From NCBI RefSeq assembly GCF_019175285.1, contig NC_056526.1, forward strand, positions 121,588,988-121,652,987: 64,000 nucleotides of DNA, in the 5' to 3' direction. Below, one piece after another: positions 7,091-19,000 of the stretch. Below the pieces are notes generated by a model. It worked only from the letters and a program-made list of their open reading frames with translations, ran no database searches and was not told where the DNA came from. Position 1 is the first letter of the stretch; each line of letters opens with the position of its first letter. The stretch comes from Sceloporus undulatus (lineage: Eukaryota; Chordata; Lepidosauria; Squamata; Phrynosomatidae). The position numbers were made by a program, and so were the translations under genes.

Positions 7091-10000
7091 GGTATCCGCA
7101 CTGGTGAGATAACCCGGTTTGGGACTGCTTCAACTCTTTGTCTGTCTCTTGGCTATGGAATCCTGGGAGGTGGAGTTTGTTGTGGGGCCCAGAGCGGAGC
7201 ACAGCAAACTCCAACTCCCAGAATTCCATAGCCAAGACAGAGAGAGATAGAGTGATCATTTCAAAGCCTGGTGTTTGGGGAAATAATGGGTCAATCCCAG
7301 GGCCTCTGGGACACACACACACTGCAGAAATAATCCAGTTTGAGATCGCTTTAACTGCCCCGGCTCAATGCTAGGGGGTTCTGGGAACTGTGGTTTTTGT
7401 GAGACGTTTAGCCTTCTCTGGCAGAGAGAGAGAGAGAGAGAGAGAGAGCTCTGGTGCCACAATAAACTACAAATCCCAGGATGCCAGCGCATGGAGCCAT
7501 GGCAGTTAAAGTGGTGTCAAGCCAGATCCTGGTGCCAGAACAAACTAGGATCCTTGGGATTCCATAGCACTGAACCATGGCAGTTAAAGAGACGTCAAGC
7601 CAGACTACGATTCCCAGGATTCCATAGCATGAGCATGGAGCCATGGCAGTTAAAGTGGTGTGAAAGCAGATTATTTCTGCAGTGGGGATGCAACCCACTC
7701 TTTATTTCCTCTTCCTCCCACGTCTGTGTCTGCCTTGTACTTTGAGCCGCCATATTGCTATCCTTCCTGTTTGTCTGCCAAGATCTTTGAACCAGTAGTG
7801 ACTTCTCTATAGTTAATCCTCCTTGCTGAAACAGACTACAAATGTGCATTACTGGGACCAACTGTTCTGGTCCTCTGCATGACTGAGAGTTACCCCAAGG
7901 TTTTCTTTTAATACTTCATTTGTATGTTTGTGTTACGAACACAAATTTAATGTGAGCATGTTGGAAATTGGGCTAGTAGTTAAGATACAAAGGGAACATG
8001 GCATAGACATTGATCCGAGCGGAATAAGACGATAGGTTCACCAAAGTTGGACAACATTTGAGGAATGGAACTAGGCGTAATAGATTAGTATATAATCTCC
8101 CAGTGTCCAAAAATGTTGACGCTGTTACAGGTACTACCTGCATATGCAGATTCATAAAGGATAATAAGTTTGGTGTCCACTGAAATACCGACACTGGGTT
8201 TTGTCTTTCCATATTTGGAGTATATACCTTTTGGCAACTATGCTGACTTGTGAGATTTATTTATAAAGCGCTGTAAGTTTTCCTGCACTCTTGCATAACA
8301 TCTGTGTTACAGTTATGGGAGCAGGGCCAATAAAACCAGTAGTTATCCCAAGCTCCCCTAATGTGGCACATTATCGTAGTTTGAAAAATAGACCTGAAAA
8401 TGGGAGAATGTATTTGTTTTGTACAAAACACAAGCCTATATGTTTATGAAGGATTCCCTCAAATGCCATAATTTTGAGATGATATTGTTGTTTTTAATAG
8501 ATGAGAATGAAGAGGAGAGGTCAGAGGAAACACCTGCCAGGTTGGTATTCTGTCACTTGCCAGTCTTTGTACCATTGACTGTGAAATGTGTTGATAGCAA
8601 ATTATTGTACTAAGTTTCCATTTACAGTAGTCCCTCGGGTTACGAAATTAATTCGTTCCGCGGCTCCGTTCGTAACCCGAGTAATTTCGCAACCCGAAAA
8701 GGCTAGCGGCTAGCGCTGGAAAGCCGCTAGCCGCGCTTTGCGGTTTGAATTTCGCGCCGAAAAAAAAATCGTAACCCGAAAAAAACATCGTAACCCGGAA
8801 CAGTTTTTTCCTATCTATTTTTTTCGTATCCCGGAAATTTCATAACGCGATCAATTCGTATCCCGGGGTACCACTGTATAACTTTGAAGTGTTATCTTGA
8901 TATGGAACAGATGTAATGTTTATAGCTGAATGTCTCACCTAATTGATAAAAACATAAGGTAGCTTTGCTTTTGCTGAGTACATACATATGACCTTTATTT
9001 GGCATCTGTTTGAATACATACCCCAGGAGAACTTTTCTCCAGCAGAGCTTTTCACAAGGCTGTGTGTATGGGCCTTTGAATCACTTGTTGACTTATGGTG
9101 ACCCCCTGAATTTCATAGGATTTTCCTAGACAAGAAATGCTCAAGAGATGGTTCTGCCAGTCCCTTCATCTGAAATACACCCTATAGCACCTGGTATTTG
9201 TTGGTGGTCTTCCATCCAAGTACTAACCAGGGCTGACCCTGTTTGGCATCTAGGATCAGATGGGATCTCATGCCTTTAGAGTGGGTTACTGTGCCCAAAT
9301 TGTAGTCATATTGATCTTTCCAAGCTTGTTGTTTTAGAAGGTGTTCCTGATTGCATTTTAAAATGCATCTAAATAAGAAAGCATTATAAATATGAACAAG
9401 CATGGTGGCTCTTTTATAGAAGCTGTTTAAAAGTCTGATAATTTTTGTTTCATTTGTGATGATAGGATCTGTTTATGGGATGGTCTTCTAGGGATTCAAA
9501 ATTTGAGGAATTAAGTGGACTACATAATGTTTGTCTGATTAAAACGTTTTGGTATTCCTAGGGATCTAGCTAGCATATACAGTATTTTTTTTTATTGTAA
9601 GAATAATTCACTTGTATTACAATTAAAATGTATACGGTATTTTCCAACATTGAGTCAGTTATGAATAGCAGGCTATACACTAGTGAGTGACACATTTCTG
9701 TGATAAATAAAGGGAAGCTCTGTCTAGTAATTAATGATCCAGATCATTTTTCTCCTGAAAGCTGAATAGTAAAAATGTAACACAACACGTAATTTTCATT
9801 GCCTCTCAGAAGCCAAAATGGAATAATTGTGCCACAATTCTATTTGATTACTCAGTTATTGTCTTAGGAGGCTATACAGACGGGCAGCTAAAGGCTGCCC
9901 CTGTATGCCCTGAATTGGTGCTGCAGCAGCCGCGTGCTGCGGCACCAATCTGTGTTCCAAAAGAAGCTGCTCTGAGCAGCTTCCTGGAAGTGGTGTCATT

Positions 10001-13000
10001 GGTGCGCTCGTGCGCCATCATGACGCCTGTTCCGGCCAGCGCCATTTGGGTGCTGCGCGCAGGAGGCATCATCATGGCATGCACAGTCTGGACAGGTGCA
10101 CGGTAGGGTTGGGAGCGTGTGAACACTCAGCCCTATCTAGCCCTAGTTCGGGTTCAGGCTGGCATAAAGTGCCGGTCTGTACATACCCCCTTAGTTTCCA
10201 TAAAGGGTAGTTCTGCTGAGATTATCTTTTTGTCCAACAAAAATGCAATAATTTATATATAAGACATATGTAGTTTTAATTTAATCCAGTCTACCATGTA
10301 TACTTGACTATATGTTGACCTCATCTATAAGTCAAGGGCAGATTTTGGGGGCAAAATACTAGATTTTGATGTGACTTGTGGATAAGTCAAGGAAAAGCTT
10401 AGGGGCATGTAACAAAGGATGTAAAGGACAAGGCTTACTTTCTTCATACAGGAATGTCTTATTCAGATCCTTCTAATCCCAGTTCCACTCTCCAGTCCTT
10501 TATAGGGAAGCATCAAAGAAGTGCCACCACTGCCATTTTATCACTCAAGCATTCAAAATGGCCAGAAGTGGCACCATTGTGGAAAGAGTAGAGATGGTTG
10601 GTGCTTCTTTTAGGTGTTCCCAGGATGGACTAAGCTCTTATCTTTCACCACAGAGATGGGGAAGAGTTAAAATACAGTATTTACATTGACTTGTTGATAA
10701 GTTGACAAAGCCTTTTTGGGTCAAGGTTTTTATTAAAATGTCTAGACTTGTATGTGATACAGACAACATCCAGTAATGGTTTAATTTTATTTTTTATTTT
10801 TAAGTGCTCAACCCCCTTCTGGAAATGAAGAAGAAGCAGCCACTGAGAATGGTGTAGTGAAAACGGTAATAGTAATAAAAACAAACATTTCACAAAATGA
10901 TTGCATATTCTTCGGTTTTCAGCAAAATTTTTGTGATAACTAATGGACTTTAGTCAGTGTCCCTCTTCACAGTTGATAATCTTTAGTGTCTGTATTCAGT
11001 TAAGCAAGATGATAAATGATCTTTAAAGATTGTTTTGTGAAATTACATTTAGCCTTCAAAGCCTATAGACTCAGACAGCTGCCCTTTTCTGCTCCATTTT
11101 TCTCCTCTCTACTATGGTTCTCAATTTCAGAGAGAAGAATGTTTCTGGCATTCAGTTCATAAATGATTCATACATCATTTTAAAACAAATAGAGATAATA
11201 TCATGATAGATTTAAAATAATAATTAGTGATAAATTTAGTAAGAGAAAAAAACATTTTAGTTTGGTCTCGTCCAGTTGTATAAATTTGGTTTCACTGTCT
11301 GATTTGTGTTATGCTACCGAATGTTGTATAATTTTAAAAAAACAACAAAACCAAACCTCTGAAAATGTAAAACTGCAGATTACATAGCAATGTATATAAC
11401 ATAACACCTATACCTGTTTGTTTTGAAGAACTGCAGTAAGATAAGAGATCAGGTTAGAATGGGGAACAGGTGTGCTCAAATGTAACTTTGGCCCGAAACA
11501 GACAGGCAAAAAGTGCTGTTCCAGAATGTGGCAGCAGCCAGTCTCAGGGCCATAGCATCTGGTTGCTGCAGTCCCATGCTGATCAGTGCTTGCTTGTGAC
11601 TGGAGCGGCTCCAAGCCATTTATCTGCTTGAGCGATATGTTTCTGGTCCATTTATATTACTTCCTCTGTTGCTTTTCTCCCCTCTGCATCAAGTTCTACA
11701 TATTTGTGTTTAAAATGCTTAAAATGGGGAAAGCAATGTGTTAGGATGCAGTTTAAAACAGGGACATGGTTTTGTATGGGGCAAAGAACTACTTTTCTGT
11801 ACCCGTACTGTGTTCAGATGAGTCTCCTAAAATTACATCTGCCCCACAAAAAATGTCTGCTGTGTATTGTTCTTTGTGAACTTTGGTCCTTAAAAATCAG
11901 TTTTAGGATTGACTTTTGGGATTGTTTTAGGGATTGTTTTAATCTGTTCTTAATGCATATTGGTTTTTGAAAGTTTCATTGTAGAGGTGTTTTCATGTTA
12001 CTAAATAATTTTTATTTGTTTTGAATTGCCTTGTGAAGAAAGCCAAGATAAGTGATAAATACTTTTAATAAATAAATAATAGTTTGAGTTTCTTTTGTGC
12101 TTTGTGATTGTACCATACCTGTTCTGTGAACTATTATACCTAATTAAAACAAAGGAAAAGATTAAAATTGAAACTAGGAATCGTTTCAGTTATTGATTTC
12201 ATATAAATAACTTGTGTAATGATTTTATAAACTACATGGTTAGAAACTTTCTAGTGGAATTTCTGTAGCAAATTTTGTTGATTCCCTCTAATTTATTCAT
12301 CAGATATTATGATCATATCTTGAGATTTGTGTCTCCTTCCCCCCCTCGCCCCAATTCTTTATGCTGTTCACTAGTTTTGTAACATCTCTGTTCAGGCAGT
12401 TCTCTACATTGATATGAGATGAAGGGAATGCATCCTCACACATAAAGAAGAAGTCCTCTTGTTCAGATTGTCACTTTACACAAGTGAAAAGTGATAATGG
12501 AAAGGAGCAAGGCTACCCCTACCCCTTCCCTCTTTATGTATTTACTTAAAGTAGGTAACATAAGCGATATATAGTGCTAATGTAAGAAGTGAGGCTATTG
12601 TACAATGAAGGTTTCTTTCCATACCTATCGTAAGTCTGTGACAAAGTCCCAATTGACTGAAGTGGTATAACAATATGGTTCATACAGACTCTGTGTCAAT
12701 GAGAAGAATAATTTGACCTTCAAGATATTGTTGGACTACATTTCCCAACAATCCTAGTCTCAGTGGTAAGGAATGCTGAGAGTTAATTCCCACCCTTTAT
12801 ATGTATGTATTATATAGAAAACCTGGCATGGTCAAGCTAGCCACATGTATGTTTTTTCTTAGTTTTTTAAATACTTATGTTTTATCTCAAATAATTAATT
12901 CTGCTTAAATTTTTATATTTTAATTGTCTTAAGAGCTATATATGCTAACCAAAATATTAAAAGCATAACACAAAATTATAAAAAATAGCTTTTCCCCTCA

Positions 13001-16000
13001 AATTTGATCTTGCCAGTGAATATTAATTTGATCTTGGTAGTCACATTATTCCATTCAATTCCTAATAATTATCTTTGCTTTGTAGAAAGTGACAGAGGCT
13101 GAAGATGATAGTGACAGTGACAGTGATGATGATGAGGATGATGTGCAGGTCACTATAGGAGATATAAAAACAGGAGCTCCACAATATGGGTAAGTTGCAT
13201 GCTGGTGAAACATTTGAGTTTCAAAGTACAATGGTAATGATTCAACTAGTGTTGAGGTAATAGTTGCTTTCAGGCAAAGAAAAATGTGTGTTGGAAGTGG
13301 GTTGTGAGGTAGTGGATCCAGTTTCTCTATTTTCATCTTTTTGGTTATCTGTACAGGTTTATCTAGACAAATGGACTCCAGACTTTCCCATCCTCTTGCC
13401 TCAGGATATGTCAAACTAACTCCTATCATCCCTGCCAAATTGGATTGGTGAACAGGGATGCTGTCCAACAGAACATGGGAACCCAACATTGGGAAGGGAC
13501 TAACCACTTACGTGTGCCTTTTTATCAACCTGTTATAAGAGGAGACATACACAATGCCAAATGGAATCTTCTTTGTAGATATCACATTTTTCCAAGTTAA
13601 TAGTTTTTAAAAATTCAAATAATTACACACAATAAAGCTTTCAAATGTAATATCTCGATCAGTAATCATTGTTAAGGTAGTTTTGAGCAGGTACTCTGAT
13701 GCCACTGGGTTCCTCAAATGCTGTGTGTTCTTATTTTGAAATACATAATGCCGTTTTTAAGACTTTAGATTTTATTTCCTATATGCACAAGAAGCATTAA
13801 ATAGTAGCAAGAAATTGAAGCTGATGTCTTTTTCTCCGTTTAATGTACGAATGTTAATTTTTAGATATGGAGCAGCACCTGTGAATCTCAATATTAAGGC
13901 AGGAGGACGATCTTATGGATCTTCTGGTAAGCATCTTCTGTGATCCCATGAACAAAAAACAAAACAAAACATGCAGCAGTTTGTAATGAATATCCCATTC
14001 ATGGCAGTGCAACAGAAAAAGAATTGGAAAAATGATCATATGTTTACCCATGATTTATTTTTTTATTTCTGATGCTGAAAATGCTTATTTTATCCTTTTG
14101 AGTCTCATAAGAGTACAAGGCAAATTGTAATTCTATCCTCACAGGAATGAGTCTTGCAACAAATAAGCTATTTTGAGAGGTGCAGCTAGTGCCCTACTGA
14201 AAGTCATATCTGAGATCTCCACTGATCCTTTTCAGCAATCTAATGTTTATTATTAAACGTTCAGTTAAAATTATATGCAAGTTACTTCATGTTACTCTTA
14301 ATGTTTTTCTTTTTTCTTTGTGGTAGCTGGATAGGTCACTGTTTCTTACACAGTGGGACCTCAGTATCTGAGGATTTAAGCATCTGTGGCTGGCAAGCCT
14401 GCGTTGTCACCAGTAGCAGCACGTGCATGCAGCCATGCTGCCATTGGGGACAATTGCACTGAAAACCCTCCTCTTCCTTTCTCAGCAGAGAAGGGCCTGA
14501 ACATCCTAACAGTGGGTAGCTCAGAGGCAGAGGCTGGAGCTCTGTCACCCAGAGGAAGCTGGGGCTTGGGTCTCTGAGCCTTGAGGTTCTGTCCCAGGTG
14601 TTGGGTTTGGGTGTGAGGGAGGGGTCCCCAAGACCCAGCCTCGGCTCCTTCTGGAGAACAGTGCTCTAGCCTCTGCCTCTGAACCACCCCTGAAGCCAAG
14701 CTTGGGGCAGATGCCTTGGAGAGAGAGGAAGGAAGGAAGAGGGAGAGATGTAGGAAAGGAAGGGAGAGAGAAAGCTAGGAAGGAAGGAAGAGGGAAGGTG
14801 GAGGGAGGAGTTCAGTGTAGATGTCCCTAATGGCGGGGCAGCCACGTGGCCATGCCACCATTAGGGAAAATAGGACTTGAGCATCTGCAGATTTTGGTAT
14901 CTGTGGAGGGGGGCAGTCTGGAATGGATCCCCCGTGGATACCGAGGGCTTAACTTTGGAATTCTTAATAATATGACTTCTTGGATACACTCAAAATCAAT
15001 ATATTATTAATATATTATCACTTCTTGTTAGGAGCAAAAGTCAAAGGTGTTGATCTTGATGCACCAGGAAGCATTAATGGTGTTCCACTATTAGAAGTTG
15101 ATTTGGATTCCTTTGAGGATAAACCTTGGAGAAAACCAGGTAAGGCATTTTGCACTGAATTTTATATCACAGTAGAAAATTGAATAGTTAATCAGAAATG
15201 TAGCCTTTCTTTGTAGTAAATGAGAAATCAAGCCCTTATTTGACTGGTGCAATGTTCACTACTGCAGAAAATAATATGAACACAGACATATGGTTGAGAA
15301 GCTGTATCACTAGTCCCCGTAAATAAATGAAGGTTATATATTAATGAGATAGTTTAATTTTGCTTTGACAATTTGCCGCTACACTTTTTACAATTTTCCC
15401 AACAGCTGATTAACTTCCGAACAGCTTTGATTACACACACACACACAAACACACACAATCACAATATCCTGCTAGTGTCCCAAAAGTGGTATTAAAAATG
15501 GCACACAAAAACAGCAAATAAAATAGCACAAGTATATCTGTATAGAAATAAAGAATTATAGTATGTATCAGGACTAAAATTGTTATTTAAAAGTTGTTGT
15601 TTTTATGGCATATTAAAATACTGGCCATAATTCTCTGTGGGCTAATTTAGCATGCACAACTAGTTACAAGTAATTAGTTACATATATGCAACTTAATTAT
15701 ATGTATAACTAAGTAGTGACTCACTCAAACTACCCAAATCTACCATACTGGGCTTCAGCTGCACTTGTGGAAGGAGTTCTGTCCTCCTAGCAAATTGGTG
15801 ACATTTGGATGCAAATGGGTGATATTTCTACCCTTCTCTTGCCAGTCAGCAAGGTAACAATATAAAAGTGTGACAAGGGTCCTTCTTCTGATTTTCACAA
15901 CTTCATCTAGTTGTACCCTGATCACCAGCAAAAGAGACCTCGTTCTCTTAGTGCAGCTGATGTCCAGTAAAAAGGGTGGGGGGACAGTTAAGATCATTGT

Positions 16001-19000
16001 GTTAGTGCCATGATCGTGATTATGTATGGACAATGGATACAGATAATTTATGGATGCATAACTCTTAGTTTAGACAACCATGTGATTCTGAATTCTGGCC
16101 ATACATTGTAATACTGAAACAAAGGCTCAAAATAGATGGGCCAAATAAAGCAGCTTCTGGCCACTTTGGGGGCATGACATTTAGATGATGCAAGCCCCCA
16201 AAGTGACCTGAGGCCATGGCAAGGCTGTGTCTACCCTTTCCAAGAGTGAATTTAATTCAGGCTGTGCGGTCCTGGGCTGATCATGGCTGGAGGGGCCAGA
16301 GGCTGCTCCTTGCTACCCGTCTGCTTCACTCCACTGAAATGATATTATTAAAACACAGTTGAATTAATGATGATTAAAAATACAGAAATAAAAAGTACAA
16401 CACCTAAAGAACTTAAAAGTCCTTTTTGATTTACTATTGGAAAAAATTCTGGTTTATTGCTATTTTTGTTTAACAAGTAGTGCTTGGCCAAGTGGTTTTG
16501 CCCTTTGAACATGAGCACCTTATTGTTACTAGTGGCTATAGGAACTAAAGCAGTAGAATGTCCTATACTTTTTAGAATAGTTCATCAGCTGTTTTTCACT
16601 TCTAAAATCAGCAGCTAGGAAACTTGGTGGTGGACTGGATTCTTTTCCCTTCTCCTATCCCAGTTGCATTTAACTTGTAGAATGTTTGGTTCCCCCTCTT
16701 AAGGTGCTGATCTCTCAGATTATTTCAATTATGGATTTAATGAAGACACCTGGAAAGCATACTGTGAAAAACAAAAGAGGATACGAATGGGACTTGAAAT
16801 TTTACCTGTTACCTCAACTACAAATAAAATTACGGTAATGAATAGAATCACTGGTTACCAGATTACAGAAGTACATTTCCTTCTAAAGTTGAAATAGTGT
16901 TGTATCCAAAGTGAGTGTTAGAAGCCTTTGTGTGGTTCAAAAGTTCATACCCTTCCTTCCTATTCCTGTCATCCAGCAACTGCACTCCATTTCTTTGTTG
17001 GCCTTTGTGTTAATAGTGTGGAACCACCAAGCTACAATCAGCTTGTAACCTGTTGTTAGTTGTACTGTAGCCCATCAGTCCATAATGTGGTGTTTTAATG
17101 GGCAATGTGTTATTTAACTTAGGCCGAAGACATTGCTATCGAAGTAACACCAGGGACAGAGATTCCAGATGGCACATACAATCTTTTTAAGGTGAATGTT
17201 GGTAAACTTTCCTTAGTCACTCTAATTACTGTTTGCCATACCACTTCCAAGATTTCAGTGTAAACACAAGTGGACATAGTTATTTTTCCAAGTTTTTAAA
17301 ATGTATTCTTCACATTTTGTGCATGCAGAATTTTGTGTTTTACCTTTGCTGCTAAAAGCCTGTGACTTGATGGCCTAATGTACTAATGATTGCTCTGGCA
17401 GTTGTTTACGGTCTTGTATGCTGCATCCTTTAAGATGAATTGCAACTTCACAAAAATGTTGATGTTCAGTGTATCTTTTTTTCTGTGTAGTATTCAAGTA
17501 ACAAAATACATCAGAATATAATTAGAACTGTTTGAAATGATGTCTCTTTCTTTCTCTGACCTAAATCATGAATGGCTGATTTTTATATACTTGAAAGTCC
17601 ACCTTCTTTCTAGGCAATTGTCTGATGGCTGGAACAATCTGTTCCCTCATTTGCATCATAAAATTGACATGCAAGGACAAAGCAGCCACATATCATGGCC
17701 ATGGTTGGACAGCCATCTCTGATTGTTGGTGACCTTTCATCTTTGATAGGCATGAGGGACAGAGGAATAGAAGCATTTAGAAGGCCAGGGAAACATGAAC
17801 TTTGACTTTCTAGTGGGCCTTAGAGGTATTAGAAGCAGGAATGCCAAAGGACAGTGATAATGTTTAATTCTTTCCTTTCATGAAGTGAAAGAATCTTCTC
17901 ATCTCTGGTATATGGAGAACTGAGGGAAGGGGAAGAATCACTTGCTTCATGGTGGATGAAGGGCACCTGTTAAGATATGAGCATCATTGGCATTGGCCCA
18001 AGTAAAAGCTTTGCATCAAGGGAATATATGCTCTTATTTATATAGTGAAAGAAGATGGGTGGAGACTTGCTGAGGAATCAGTATATTCCCAAAATGGCAT
18101 GGAGAAATAATCCACTCACTTGTGGGTTATTCCACACCATCTGATGAGGCGGGGTTTTGAGTTCTTTCCATTGTGACCATTGAAACTCCATCCCCTCCTG
18201 TCCAGTTTTTTTTTCTGCCTTGCTAACCAGACATGAATTCCCTTCCTTAGTCTTAGTCCTTTTCTTTTTAAAACAGATGCAAGAGCGGTGTGGTAAAACT
18301 TAGCATGAACGATACATAGAAGTTCATTGCTTTTCCAGTGATGGAAGGAAAGCATCCGGAAGTGGGTTGTTCTTCCTCATCACTCCAGTAGGCAGGACTT
18401 CTAGTGAAACTTGAAACATTATGAACTTATTTTTTGTCAGGGTCAGGGGACTTACTGGTTTACTTTGAATCATACACTGTTATATGAATTGGCTTAATTT
18501 TTTCTTTCTCCCTTTTGTAGTGAATGATGCTATATTAGTCTTGTATAATTAAGATTATGGAGAGATGTAAATGTAGTGACTCAATCAATGTATAGCCTCT
18601 ATGTTAATTGTGCATAATAAACAGTTGTAGATGCAGAAATTTTGGATAGGAAGCCATCAGCTAACCTTTCTAATATATTGGATACATGACAACTATTTGA
18701 AGCAAAATGTAGACTAAACTGATGTCATGATGATGATAATTTGAAGTTTGGTTCTCCTAATTCATTCCCTGTAATATGTTTTTTTTTTAAATCATACACT
18801 TCTATCGGGCTCAGTATCGCATTTAAACCTTAAAGTCATTCTGAGCAATGGTGCCTTGCTCAAGGCCACCTAACAAATTCCATAATTCAGAAAATTACTT
18901 CCCTGTATTCCAGTCCAGAACCCTGACCACTAAAGTGTATATGAACAGATATGAGGGATCCCTGAACCAATTCCATGGTGCAATTATCTAGACAAGTGTT

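Noticed and set aside
6597-7322. 241-codon minus-strand open frame across the CpG island
   Set aside because: Low-complexity Pro/Arg/Ser from GC-rich DNA, antisense to exon 1, extending into MITE sequence at its start. No family match.
8127-8168. Possible FIP1L1 exon 2 remnant after CTGTTACAG (GCATATGCAG, AAAGGATAA)
   Set aside because: A few words resemble the human exon (GCATGTGCACAG, AAAGGACCTAG), but the translation has stops and does not give WDVHVHSDLAKD. Similarity this short is expected by chance.
9190-9292. 5S rRNA gene candidate
   Set aside because: The 5S-like part is diverged, has an altered 5' end and continues into a SINE body and tail repeated at 496 and 52696.
13055-13507. 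150-codon minus-strand open frame
   Set aside because: Antisense of the FIP1L1 acidic exon (poly-Ser from Ser/Asp codons) and adjoining intron.
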